A stretch of DNA of 64,000 nt from an uncultured Chloroflexota bacterium (GTDB lineage: Bacteria > Chloroflexota > UBA4733): the NCBI GenBank assembly GCA_937967325.1, contig CALBSQ010000202.1, positions 3,236 to 67,235 on the forward strand, given 5' to 3'. Both the position numbers and the translations under genes were made by a program. This document shows, piece after piece, positions 14,570 to 22,948 of the stretch. Position 1 is the first letter of the stretch. Every line of letters starts with the position of its first letter. The notes under the pieces were generated by a model. That model ran no database searches, had not been told where the DNA came from, and saw only the letters and a program-made list of their open reading frames with translations.

Positions 14570-16969
14570 ATGGTGCAGGAGCTCCGCGAAGTCCGGCCGA
14601 TCGGTCCTTTGCGGCTACGGCCCCTTCCCGCGCCGCCCACCCCGCTCATCGGGCGGCAGCACGACGTGGACGAGATCCGCCGCCACCTGCTCCGCTCGCA
14701 CGTGCGGCTCGTCACGCTCACCGGCCCGGCCGGCGCCGGAAAGACGCGATTGGCGCTGCACGTGGCCACAGAGCTGCGTGACTCCTCGCCGCACCGCGTC
14801 TGCTTCGTCAACCTCGATCAGGTCGTCGATCCCAGCCTGGTCGTCAGCACCATCGCCCAGTCGCTCGGCATCGCGGAGCTTCGCGAACGATCGTTGTTCG
14901 AAGCGCTGCGCCAGGCGATCGAGGACGAGGAGCTGCTGCTAGTCCTGGACAATTTCGAGCAGGTGCTGGGCGCGGCGCCGGACGTGGCCGAGCTGCTCTC
15001 CTCCTGCAGCAAGCTCAAGGTGCTGGCGACGAGCAGAGCGCCGCTGCGCCTGCGCTGGGAGCACGAATACCCAGTGCCGCCCTTCGCCCTGCCCGAGCCC
15101 GACCACGGGGAGGCGATGGACGTCTTCGCCGCCAACCCGGCGGTCGCGCTGTTTGTGGAGCGATCTCGCGCCGTCCAGCCCGACTTCGCCCTGGACGACC
15201 ACAACGCGGCGGCCGTTGCCGCGATCTGCCGGCGGCTCGACGGTCTGCCGTTGGCGATCGAGCTTGCCGCGGCGCGCACCAAGGTGTTCACGCCGCAAGC
15301 CTTGCTCGCCCGCCTGCAGCGGGGGCCTGATCTCCTCTCGGTGAGCTGGGGCGACGCCGCGCCCCGTCAGCAGTCGCTGCGTGGCGCCATCGCCTGGAGC
15401 TATCGTCTGCTCGATGCAGCCAACCAGTCGCTATTCCTGCGCCTGGCGGTGTTCAGGGGAGGATGCACGCCGGAAGCGGTCGCCGCCGTCTGTTTCCAGC
15501 CAGGTGAGTCCATCCAAGGCGATGGTGAAGCGCTGGAACGAGTGGCCTCGTTGGTCGACAACAGCCTGCTGCAGCGTGTGAGCCTGCCGGATGGCACGGC
15601 TCGTTTCCACATGCTGGACACCATTCGAGAGTACGCGTTGGAGCGGCTGGTGGAGAGCGGCGAGCTGCAAGGAGTCCGAGCGCTCCACGCGGCCTACTTC
15701 CTCGGCCTGGCCGAGAGCGTGCCACAAGACTGCGAGAAGCCGCGGCAACAGGAATCGTACGACCTCCTGGATCGCGACCTGGAGAACGTGCGGGTGGCGC
15801 TCGATTGGTACGCGGAGAGTGCGGATCGCGCGGGCGACCTCCTTCGTCTCGCGGCGGCGCTCGGTCACTTCTGGCTGCGCCGCGGCTACCTCAGCGAGGG
15901 TCGCCAGCGGATCGAAGCGGCGCTGGCGACAGTGGAGGCGGCAGGCGTCGGTGATACGCCGGCACGAGCACGGGCGCTGTTCACCGCCGGCAAGCTGGCC
16001 GAGCATCGCGGTGATTATCCGGCCGCCTGTGCCTACTTCGCAGACTGTATTCCCCTCTGTCGCCGGCTCGGGGTGCGCGACGTACTCGCCTCGGCACTGG
16101 TGTGGACCGCCTGCGTCTGTGCCAATGCGGGTCTGGATACAAGCCGCCTCCTGGCCGAGAGCCTGGCGATCTATGAGGAGCTGAACGACCAGATGGGCAT
16201 GGCCAAGGTCTTCAACTCGATGGGCGAGCGCGCCCGCGTGGCCGGCGATTACGAGGGGGCGGAGGAGCAGTACGAGCGCAGCCTTGCCCTCTACAAAGCC
16301 GCGGGCAACGAAATCGAAACGGCCACGATGTTCCACAACCTGGGCTATGTCGCGCAGCATTTTGCCGACCACCGGCGGGCAACGGCCTTGTTCAGCGAAG
16401 GTATCGCGCTCTACAGCCGGGACGGTCACCATCAGAAGCGCCATCTGGCGGTCTGCCTGGCGGCGCTGGCGGGCGTCGCGCTGTTGGAGCAGCCGGAGCG
16501 CGCCGCGCGGACATTCGGCGCAGCGGAAGCGCACCTGGACGCAATCGGCTCGGCAATGCAGCCCGCGGACCGTATGGAGCACGATCGCAACGTCGAGCGA
16601 TTCCGCTCGCTGCTGGGTGAGGAGACGTTTCGTAAGGCATGGTCAGAAGGCCGGCGGATGACGCTGGAGGAAGCCATCGGCCAAGTGCAACAGTCGCTGG
16701 CCGGCGCAACGCGGCCAACGGCAGGCGCGACATCGACTGCAACTCCCCCGGCGCTGACGCTCTCAGCCCGAGAACGGGAGGTAGTGGTCCTCATCGCACG
16801 AGGACTTACCAACCGCCAGATCGCCGAGCGCCTGGTCATCGCCCCGCGCACGGCCGACACCCACGTCGCCAACATCCTCAATAAGCTCGGCTTCACGACC
16901 CGCGCCCACGTGGCCGCCTGGGCAGTGGAGCAAGGGTTCCTGGCGGAGAATCGCCACCAATCGCGCTAG
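14570..16969 (+). CDS. LuxR-family STAND regulator (NTPase, TPR, C-terminal HTH)
   Basis: 799 residues from the ATG at 14570, which follows GGACGGAG; an in-frame ATG at 14339 would add 77 low-quality residues. The NTPase domain has Walker A TGPAGAGKT at 51-59 and Walker B LLLVLD at 122-127, then a winged-helix/ARC region. About residues 370-700 are tetratricopeptide-like helical repeats (e.g. 'YEGAEEQYERSLALYKAAGN'). The C-terminus (about 735-795) is a LuxR helix-turn-helix ('LSAREREVVVLIARGLTNRQIA'). Such proteins oligomerise on ATP and ligand binding to switch on transcription. Signal and targets unknown; the electron-transfer operon lies next downstream. Confidence 0.93.
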   Translation: MVQELREVRPIGPLRLRPLPAPPTPLIGRQHDVDEIRRHLLRSHVRLVTLTGPAGAGKTRLALHVATELRDSSPHRVCFVNLDQVVDPSLVVSTIAQSLGIAELRERSLFEALRQAIEDEELLLVLDNFEQVLGAAPDVAELLSSCSKLKVLATSRAPLRLRWEHEYPVPPFALPEPDHGEAMDVFAANPAVALFVERSRAVQPDFALDDHNAAAVAAICRRLDGLPLAIELAAARTKVFTPQALLARLQRGPDLLSVSWGDAAPRQQSLRGAIAWSYRLLDAANQSLFLRLAVFRGGCTPEAVAAVCFQPGESIQGDGEALERVASLVDNSLLQRVSLPDGTARFHMLDTIREYALERLVESGELQGVRALHAAYFLGLAESVPQDCEKPRQQESYDLLDRDLENVRVALDWYAESADRAGDLLRLAAALGHFWLRRGYLSEGRQRIEAALATVEAAGVGDTPARARALFTAGKLAEHRGDYPAACAYFADCIPLCRRLGVRDVLASALVWTACVCANAGLDTSRLLAESLAIYEELNDQMGMAKVFNSMGERARVAGDYEGAEEQYERSLALYKAAGNEIETATMFHNLGYVAQHFADHRRATALFSEGIALYSRDGHHQKRHLAVCLAALAGVALLEQPERAARTFGAAEAHLDAIGSAMQPADRMEHDRNVERFRSLLGEETFRKAWSEGRRMTLEEAIGQVQQSLAGATRPTAGATSTATPPALTLSAREREVVVLIARGLTNRQIAERLVIAPRTADTHVANILNKLGFTTRAHVAAWAVEQGFLAENRHQSR

Positions 16970-17034
16970 CCGCTTCGAACGCTCAGACAGCCCGCCTACG
17001 TATACCTACGCGCGCTTGCTCCCTATCACTCGAA

Positions 17035-17165
17035 GGAATTACGCATGCGAATACGTGCTTCTTCGTATGCGCCACGGACGAAAGTCCCGTAGTCTGAATT
17101 GTGGAGCCGACGGTCTCCGACCTCACTGCTCACGGGCAGCTGCGGAAACGGTCTGGCGCAGCAAG
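17035..17165 (+). promoter_or_regulatory. Candidate structured leader RNA before a small ORF
   Basis: A chain of hairpins precedes the small gene at 17176: about 17047-17072 (GCGAATACG pairing with CGTATGCGC, one mismatch), 17075-17091 (ACGGAC-GAAA-GTCCCGT, a GNRA tetraloop), about 17103-17118 (GGAGCC pairing with GGTCTCC) and about 17129-17142 (CTGC pairing with GCAG). It fits no riboswitch consensus I know. Could be a regulatory leader or chance pairing in GC-rich DNA. Confidence 0.3.
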
Positions 17166-17175
17166 GGAGCCGCCG

Positions 17176-17400
17176 ATGCAGAATCTGTTTCTTCTGGAGA
17201 TGCTTTCCGATTACGAAATGCGCGAGCGGCAGGCTCAGGCCGATCACGATCGCCTGGTCCGGCTCGTCAAGCAACCGGCCGGATGGCGTCGATCGTCGTT
17301 GGCCCGCGTATTCCGCCGCGCGGCTCGGTCCCCCCTCCAGCCGGCCTGGCCCGACCACACGGCGACGCAAGCACACTGCGCCGTATCGCGTCTGCCCTAA
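17176..17400 (+). CDS. Small hypothetical protein (74 aa)
   Basis: Starts at ATG 17176 after AGGGAG with normal spacing. The N-terminus (MQNLFLLEMLSDYEMRER) followed by a charged helix (QAQADHDRLVRLVK) resembles small uncharacterised proteins seen in Chloroflexota-like genomes that begin with a short hydrophobic stretch and an E/R-rich helix. The C-terminal half is basic and low in complexity. No known domain. Placed between the LuxR-type regulator and the flavin operon, all on the plus strand. Reality rests on the ribosome site and the N-terminal pattern. Confidence 0.5.
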   Translation: MQNLFLLEMLSDYEMRERQAQADHDRLVRLVKQPAGWRRSSLARVFRRAARSPLQPAWPDHTATQAHCAVSRLP

Positions 17401-17532
17401 GCGCAAGCAGCGCCCCTCTTTAGACTCTCTTGATCCCTGTGCCCGCGAATTCTGCGATGATAGATAGGGGAAGCTCGGGCTAAGCGCCCGGCTCGACCGA
17501 GCGATTGTCGCGGCATTCGTGGGAGGCACGCC

Positions 17533-18105
17533 ATGGCCCGAAAGGTAGGCGCCGGGCTGGTCGCCTTGAGCTCCGCGGCCATAGTCGCCGTCTACGCCGC
17601 CGGCTACGTGCATACGCAAGCAGCGGCGGAGCAGTTGGCCGCGGCGGCAACGCCGCGCGCGATCGCTGCCGCCTCCGTCGCTGCCGCCTCCGTCGCTACG
17701 TCGCCCACGTCGAACGGAACGAGCGCCTCGGACGTCGCCGCTAGCTCGACGACCAATCAAACAACGGCAGCGCAGACTATGGCTGTATCGACCATCGCGT
17801 CCTCGACCGCCGCTGCCACGAGCAGCGTCGGCCAGTACCGCGACGGCATCTACACCGGCACGGGGATGAACCGACACGGCGACCTTGAGGTATCCGTCAC
17901 GATAAAGAACGGCCGCATCGCCAGCGCGAACATCTCGCGGTGCGGAATGCAATACCCCTGCTCGAGAATCGCCATGCTACCGGGCCAGGTCGTCAGTCGT
18001 CAGAGCACCGATGTCGACATCGTGACGGGGGCAACCATGAGCACGGAGGCCTATCAAGAAGCAACCCAGCAAGCTCTCGCACAGGCCGGGCCGGGCGCGG
18101 CCTGA
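17533..18105 (+). CDS. Exported FMN-binding domain protein (covalent flavin carrier)
   Basis: 190 residues. A hydrophobic N-terminal segment (about 5-25) anchors or exports it, then a long Ala/Ser/Thr-rich stalk (about 30-98), then an FMN-binding domain (about 100-180). D162-x-x-TGAT168 matches the ApbE recognition motif; Thr168 is the expected phosphoester site for FMN, outside the membrane. Two cysteines (C137, C143) flank the flavin region. ATG follows GGGAGG. ApbE and an RnfD/NqrB-like protein follow immediately, so this should be the extracytoplasmic electron carrier of a three-gene module. Confidence 0.9.
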   Translation: MARKVGAGLVALSSAAIVAVYAAGYVHTQAAAEQLAAAATPRAIAAASVAAASVATSPTSNGTSASDVAASSTTNQTTAAQTMAVSTIASSTAAATSSVGQYRDGIYTGTGMNRHGDLEVSVTIKNGRIASANISRCGMQYPCSRIAMLPGQVVSRQSTDVDIVTGATMSTEAYQEATQQALAQAGPGAA

Positions 18106-18117
18106 ACACCTCTTCCG

Positions 18118-19023
18118 TTGCATACCTCCTCGACGGTCATCATGGATACCGTGATCACCCTACAAGTCGTCCGGAGCCCGTCCGGGGTGCTGATCGCCGA
18201 AGCAACGCGGCGCGCGCTTGGCTGGTTTCGCCTGGTCGAGCAGACCTGCAGCCGGTTCGACGCGACCAGCGAGGTGATGCGACTGATCGCCCAGGCGGGG
18301 CGGCCGGTCACCGTCAGTCCGCTGCTCTTCGAGGCGCTTCGCTTCGCCTTGGAAGTGGCCGAGCTGACCGACGGCGCCTTTGACCCCACGGTCGGCTACG
18401 CGCTCGAGCGCCGCGGCTTCAATCGCAACTACCTCAGCGGTGAGGCCATCGCCAGCACCGTGGTCACGAGCGAGCCGGTCAGCTACCGCGATGTCGAGCT
18501 TGACGCCCCTCAGAGGACAGTGACCCTTGCCAAGCCGCTCATCCTAGACCTGGGCGCGGTGGTGAAGGGGCTGGCCATCGACCTGGCCGTGAAGGAGCTC
18601 GCCGCCTTGGGCAGCTTTTCCATCGACGCCGGCGGCGACCTCTACCTCGCCGGTCGGAACAGTGACGGTGGGCTATGGCGCGTCGGCATCCGCCACCCGC
18701 GCGAAGCCGGCGCGCTGATCGCCACGCTGCTGGTGTCGGATGCCGCTGTCTGCACCTCCGGCGACTACGAGCGGCGCGCTCCCGGGCGTGGCGACGAGAC
18801 CCATCTGATCGACCCGCGCACTGGGCATTCGCCCAACGACGTGGTGAGCGCAACGGTAGTGGCGCCGAACGCGATGCTGGCAGACACGCTCTCTACCGCC
18901 GCCTTTGTCCTGGGTCCCGAGCGCGGCCTCCGGCTATTGGAAGAGCAGGACGTCGAGGGGCTGCTCATCTCAGCGTCTATGGAGCAACTCCCGACCGCGG
19001 GGTTCGCGAGCTATCTGGGATGA
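18118..19023 (+). CDS. apbE: FAD:protein FMN transferase
   Basis: 301 residues from TTG 18118 (an ATG at 18142 would trim eight). ApbE splits FAD and attaches FMN to Thr/Ser in D-x-x-(S/T)-G-A-(T/S) motifs of exported proteins. Family signatures visible: 'LDLGAVVKGLAIDLA', 'SIDAGGDLYLAG' and the metal-binding 'LADTLSTAAFVLG' near the C-terminus. No lipobox or signal peptide is evident, unlike many ApbE lipoproteins, so it may work before export or use an internal signal; odd for a protein that usually acts in the periplasm. It lies 12 bases after the FMN-binding gene and overlaps the next gene, forming an operon with its likely substrate. Confidence 0.93.
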   Translation: MHTSSTVIMDTVITLQVVRSPSGVLIAEATRRALGWFRLVEQTCSRFDATSEVMRLIAQAGRPVTVSPLLFEALRFALEVAELTDGAFDPTVGYALERRGFNRNYLSGEAIASTVVTSEPVSYRDVELDAPQRTVTLAKPLILDLGAVVKGLAIDLAVKELAALGSFSIDAGGDLYLAGRNSDGGLWRVGIRHPREAGALIATLLVSDAAVCTSGDYERRAPGRGDETHLIDPRTGHSPNDVVSATVVAPNAMLADTLSTAAFVLGPERGLRLLEEQDVEGLLISASMEQLPTAGFASYLG

Positions 19024-19850
19024 GTCAGCCTCAGCCCGACTCGATGCGCAAGCTTCGTCTCTTCGCCCGGTCGCCCAAGGGCCTCATGCTGTGGATTCTG
19101 GTCCTGCTCGCGGCGATCGCGCTGCCCACGGCCGGAATCGCCCTGGCGCTGCCCAAGCTCCTCATCGCCGTGGCCGCGGCCATGGCGGTAGACCTCACGG
19201 CGTCGGGAATGGAGCCCGATCGTCCGGGGAGCTTCAGCAGCGGCGTGCTCACCGGCCTGTTTGTCGGCCTGATCCTCAGCCCGGTGGAGCCCTGGTACAC
19301 CGTCGCTATCGGGGCCGTTGTGGCCAACGGCTCCAAGCACGTGATCCGCGTGCAGCGTTGGGGAGTCTTCAATCCGGCGGCCCTCGGTCTGCTCGTCGTC
19401 GCCCTCGTTTTCGGCAGCGCCGAGAGCTGGTGGGGATCGCTCCCCGATCTGCCGGTGCTGTTGCTCCCGATCCTGCTCGTCACCGGCATCTTCATCGCCG
19501 GCAGGGTCAACAAGCTTCCCCTGGTGCTCTCTTTCCTGGCGGCGTACTATCTGCTCTTTACCGCCGCCTCCTACGCCGATAATCCGGCCGGCGTGGCGGA
19601 AGCGTTCCGTCCACCCTACGTCAACGTGGCCCTCTTCTTCGCCTTCTTCATGCTGACGGACCCGCCGACGACGCCCAGTCGCTACCCCGAGCAGGTTACC
19701 TACGGCATCCTGGTTGCTCTGATGAGCTTTGTCATCCAGCAGACGATACACCCGCAATATTTTCTGCTGGCGGGACTGCTGATCGGCAACGCCGGCTTCG
19801 CCTGGTGGCGTACACGCACCGTCCGGCGCGTTATGCCGGCCACCCCTTGA
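19020..19850 (+). CDS. RnfD/NqrB-like polytopic membrane protein
   Basis: 276 residues with about eight to nine hydrophobic helices. The segment 'KHVIRVQRWGVFNPAALGLL' is the conserved quinone/flavin-region signature of the NqrB/RnfD/RnfE family, which carries electrons across the membrane in Rnf and Na+-NQR complexes. A TPPTTPSR-like loop ('TDPPTTPSRYPEQ') near the end is also typical of the family. No other Rnf or Nqr subunits are nearby, so this protein with the FMN-binding carrier and ApbE seems to form a reduced system. Its ATG overlaps the apbE stop (ATGA), showing coupling. Confidence 0.88.
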   Translation: MSQPQPDSMRKLRLFARSPKGLMLWILVLLAAIALPTAGIALALPKLLIAVAAAMAVDLTASGMEPDRPGSFSSGVLTGLFVGLILSPVEPWYTVAIGAVVANGSKHVIRVQRWGVFNPAALGLLVVALVFGSAESWWGSLPDLPVLLLPILLVTGIFIAGRVNKLPLVLSFLAAYYLLFTAASYADNPAGVAEAFRPPYVNVALFFAFFMLTDPPTTPSRYPEQVTYGILVALMSFVIQQTIHPQYFLLAGLLIGNAGFAWWRTRTVRRVMPATP

Positions 19851-19939
19851 GCAAATGCGCCTGCCGCGAAACCAGCAGCCTAACGGCTTCAACCCGCCCA
19901 TATTGTACGTCTACCAAATTCAGGGAGCTTCGTGTGATG

Positions 19940-21502
19940 CTAGGCCTCCAGGGCAATCCCCTTGGCCAGGCTCCCGTTGGCGGGACTGTAGGTCAGGGTC
20001 AGCGTGATCGACGTGGCGCTGGCCCTCGCGATCGTGATCCCGCCCATCGGGCTGGGCGGGGTGATCGTGGTCAGGTTCCCGAACAGGTCGTAGTCGTAGG
20101 TCGTGGTGTTCCCCCGCGCGTCCACCACCTGGTACACCTCGCCGCGCAGGGTGTAGGAGAGCTGAGTCTGGTTCTGGCTGGGCAGGGCGTCCGTGATCAC
20201 GTCGGGGTTGCCGGCAGGGGTGTAGTGATAGGTGGTGGTGTTGCCCTGGGGGTCGGTGACGCCGGTCGGGTAGTAGGGGTGATTGCTGTCTTGGTACTGC
20301 CAGCTCATGGTGGGGCCGGCAGACAACGAGACTGGCGGCAACTGCACGTGAGTCAGGTTGTTGTTGCCGTCATAGCTGTAGTTCGTCACCTTGCCCTTGG
20401 CGTCGGTGTACTGCTGGACGTGGTTGTCGGCGGTCCAGCTCCAGCCCTGGCTGTTGCCCAGGGCGTCGGTGATCCCAGTCAGCCGCCCCTGGCCGTCGTA
20501 GCTGTAGGTCGCTTGGTGATTGGTGGGGTCAGTCACGACCGTGTTGCCGCTGTTGTAGGTGAAGGTGTATGTCCCCGCGACCGAGGAGCCCGAGCCGAGG
20601 GCGATCGAGGTCACGCGGTTGCTCGAGTCGTAGCCGAGCGCGGTCACCTGGTTGTTCGGGTCGGTGATCTGTACCAAGTTGCGCCGCAAGTGGTCGTAGC
20701 CGTACAGGGTCTGCTTGCCCGCCGCGTCCGTGAAGGTAGTCAAGTTGGGGATGTTGTCGGCCAGGTACCCCAGCGTCCGGCCGGTGGGGTCGGCGAAGCC
20801 AGCGATGCGGCCGAGGTTGCTGTAGCTGGTGACCTTGGTGTAGCGGTCCTCGTTGTCGTAGATCTGGGAGATCCCGTTGACAGGCTGGTTGCGCAGCGCC
20901 GGGTAGGTGAGGAACTGGATGAGGTTGCCGTTCTGGTCATGGGAGGCGGTGAGGACTCCAGCGCTGGTGAATGTGTCGTACATGCCGGTGGCCTGGAACT
21001 TGAGCGTGAAGGTGCCGTCGCCGTTCTTGACGAGCGTGGCGTCGGCGCCGGGCGGGCTGGCGTAGCTGCCGTCGCCGTTCAGACTGAAGACGAACTGGTC
21101 GCCGCCAGGCCCGGTGAAGGTGGCGGAGATGCCGGGCAGCACCTTGAGGTTGACGTCCTGGCCGACGCCGAGCGTCCAGCCGCGGGCGACGCTCCCGGTG
21201 GTGGTCGCCAGATTGTTGTAGCAGCGGTCGATCGCCAGGTCGAGTCCACCCCCCTTGATGGCGAGGTCGCTGCTGTGCAGGACGGGATTACCGTTGCCCA
21301 GGTTGACCGAGAGGTCCATCCGGTCCGACAGGGTCGCGCCCCACGCGGGGTACCAGGGCAGGATACCCAACGCCGGGGAACCAGACGCTAGCGCCGGACT
21401 CGCCAGCTCCCCGGCCATCCTCGGAACCAGCCCCAACAGGGAGAGCAGCAGCGCGGCTGCCAGGAGCAGACGACCGCGTCGCGCGAGTGTGGGCGAGCCC
21501 AT
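19940..21502 (-). CDS. Secreted RHS/YD-repeat protein, C-terminally short
   Basis: 520 residues with a signal peptide (RRGRLLLAAALLLSLLGLVP) and then a DUF6531-like N-terminal region ('GILPWYPAWGATLSDRMDLS...'), followed by roughly ten YD repeats such as 'GYDHLRRNLVQITDPNNQV' and 'TYSYDGQGRLTGITDALGN'. YD repeats form the shell that encapsulates a C-terminal toxin in RHS and Tc proteins. Here the protein stops ('LAKGIALEA') before any RHS core motif, autoprotease site or toxin tip, so it is truncated or a shell-only form. ATG at 21502 follows AAGGGAAGG. No immunity gene is visible. Confidence 0.85.
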   Translation of the reverse strand: MGSPTLARRGRLLLAAALLLSLLGLVPRMAGELASPALASGSPALGILPWYPAWGATLSDRMDLSVNLGNGNPVLHSSDLAIKGGGLDLAIDRCYNNLATTTGSVARGWTLGVGQDVNLKVLPGISATFTGPGGDQFVFSLNGDGSYASPPGADATLVKNGDGTFTLKFQATGMYDTFTSAGVLTASHDQNGNLIQFLTYPALRNQPVNGISQIYDNEDRYTKVTSYSNLGRIAGFADPTGRTLGYLADNIPNLTTFTDAAGKQTLYGYDHLRRNLVQITDPNNQVTALGYDSSNRVTSIALGSGSSVAGTYTFTYNSGNTVVTDPTNHQATYSYDGQGRLTGITDALGNSQGWSWTADNHVQQYTDAKGKVTNYSYDGNNNLTHVQLPPVSLSAGPTMSWQYQDSNHPYYPTGVTDPQGNTTTYHYTPAGNPDVITDALPSQNQTQLSYTLRGEVYQVVDARGNTTTYDYDLFGNLTTITPPSPMGGITIARASATSITLTLTYSPANGSLAKGIALEA

Positions 21503-22157
21503 GATCCTTCCCTTCTTCAGCACCGAACGATGGGACAACACGACTTCACGCAAGAAACCGTCATGAGGCAGCGGACCGCACCGTACGCCGAGCGACGAGC
21601 GCCTACCTCGGCGGTGGGCCGCTAGGAAGAGGACAATACACGTAGCGCGATAGGCAACCGCCAGACTAGGCCACAGTGAGGCCCGTCACGCTATTCGCCG
21701 CAGCGAGCGTGTACTAGCGAGCGTATGAGCAAATGGAGCATAGCTCACAATTGGATGGACAGCACGTGAGCGTAGGAAGAAGGTACTAGCGCACGAGCAA
21801 ACGTGCGAAGCAAGCGGCAGGCTCGTAATGGTCGCGTAACGTGCGAGCAGTGCAACGGTCGCATGAGCGCCGCAGTGGGCGAGAATAACGGCATTTGGGC
21901 AAGATACGTGCCACAAGCGCGGAAGCAAGCGCAGCAATACGCGTCGGGAGGGACGATCAGGATCTCCGGTCATAGCAGAAGGAAGCAGTGCTCTCCACGA
22001 GGGGATCGCGGCAACGGCTCGGCTGGTGCATTCCGTACATTTGGATCCGCGGAAGCCGGGCCAAATACCAATCCTGTCCGATCGTGCCGCAATTCCGCAC
22101 GATATTCTCTCTGGGGAGTCCGACCATTTACGACACGATCCAGACGGTTTGGTATAA
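21503..22157. other. Gene-poor 650-base stretch
   Basis: No convincing gene on either strand; codon pattern and lower GC differ from neighbours. It contains clusters of GAGCG/CGTGCGAG-like words and ends in a promoter-like sequence before an ABC permease remnant. Probably decayed accessory DNA. Confidence 0.5.
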
Positions 22158-22158
22158 T
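22135..22158 (+). promoter_or_regulatory. Extended -10 promoter-like sequence
   Basis: TATAAT at 22153-22158 preceded by TG one base upstream (TGGTATAAT), an extended -10 box; a weak -35-like ACGACA lies about 17 bases upstream. It points toward a permease remnant and runs antisense to the duplicated toxin-antitoxin genes. Confidence 0.35.
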
Positions 22159-22295
22159 TGCGGGCGGGGTCGGTGGCACCACGTCTCACCCTCCTGATCG
22201 CCTTCTTCTCAGCGGCCGTCGGCTTCCTCTTCGGCATCTACCCAGCCCGCCGAGCGTCGCGCCTGGACCCCATTGTGGCATCGCGACACGAGTAA
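22158..22295 (+). pseudogene. 3' remnant of an ABC transporter permease (FtsX/MacB type)
   Basis: About 45 codons ending 'GIYPARRASRLDPIVASRHE' then TAA. This is the typical C-terminus of MacB/LolC-like FtsX-domain permeases: last membrane helix (LLIAFFSAAVGFLFGIYPA) followed by the conserved A-R-x-A-x-x-x-D-P-I-x-A-x-R-x-E tail. An in-frame TAA at 22155-22157 precedes it and no ATP-binding partner is nearby, so only a scrap of a lost transporter remains. Confidence 0.7.
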
Positions 22296-22304
22296 CCGAA
22301 CGGC

Positions 22305-22598
22305 TTACGGATTGTCGAGGATATCGTTCCCTCCGATGCGGCGCCAGACCACGTGCAACTCGCCGGGTCGTTGCTCCTGACCGTAGTGGAATGTGGCCCG
22401 TCCATCACCTGCCCAGGTCATTTCGTAGATACCGGGATGTCCTTGCACGCCTTTGACGCGCAGGCTCGACCGAAAGCTCGTTCTTGTGAGCAAGTCGTTC
22501 ATCATCTTGTCGACGGCCTTGAGGAACTACCATTTCGCCGCAGGTGTGACAACAGCGAACTCGCGTGGGAACTGCGCCAGCTCACTGTGTGTCGGCAT
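22305..22598 (-). pseudogene. Toxin-like gene, copy 1, interrupted by an amber codon
   Basis: Exactly the same length (294 bases) and position relative to its antitoxin as the intact copy at 22949-23242. From ATG 22598 it reads MPTHSELAQF..., reaches TAG at codon 24 (22527-22529), then continues 'FLKAVDKMMNDL... LRVKGVQGHPGIYEMTWAGDG' to the same 'NP' stop. Without the stop it would be a 97-residue RelE/ParE-like strand-rich protein. The nonsense change has probably killed toxicity; divergence before the stop suggests decay is under way. Confidence 0.8.
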
Positions 22599-22830
22599 CC
22601 GTCACCACTTCTTCACGTACCTCTCGCTTTATCTCCTCGATCACTTCCTCGCTCATGCCCAGGTGCCGAAACCAGTCGTCCGTGTCATAGTAGCGCAGCG
22701 GGAAGCGATCAGGGTCGCGCACCTGCTCGACCCACGCCTCGACGAGCGCCTCGAGCGGCTGACCGCGCGCCTGCGCCGCGTATTCTACGATACAGTACTG
22801 CTCGTCGGTCAGCTCAATCACCTTGCTCAT
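22582..22830 (-). CDS. Antitoxin-like small protein, copy 1
   Basis: 82 residues from ATG 22830, which follows a perfect GGAGG at eight bases. Begins MSKVIELTDEQYCIVEYAAQ, then 'LEALVEAWVEQVRDPDRF', 'RYYDTDDWFRHLGMSEEVI' and an acidic tail. The N-terminal strand-helix-helix pattern suits a ribbon-helix-helix-type antitoxin. It overlaps its toxin partner by 17 bases, the same overlap as in copy 2, showing that both arose by duplication of a two-gene unit. Role as antitoxin is inferred from the arrangement. Confidence 0.65.
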   Translation of the reverse strand: MSKVIELTDEQYCIVEYAAQARGQPLEALVEAWVEQVRDPDRFPLRYYDTDDWFRHLGMSEEVIEEIKREVREEVVTDADTQ

Positions 22831-22948
22831 GTCTATTACCTCCGCACGGCCATCGTGAGGCAGGTCAGGATCGTCGGAGTTGCCTGCTTGTTGCACCGGC
22901 TCTTGATCCGCGGCATAGCGCGTGCAGTGGTCGGGGTAGCCAGCCGGA

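Noticed and set aside
21700..21960. Possible tandem repeat array or CRISPR in GAGCG-rich DNA
   Set aside because: Words recur but not at fixed spacing and without conserved repeat length.
21686..22237. Long open frames on both strands
   Set aside because: Compositionally abnormal, no domain or ribosome site; shadows in a gene-poor region.
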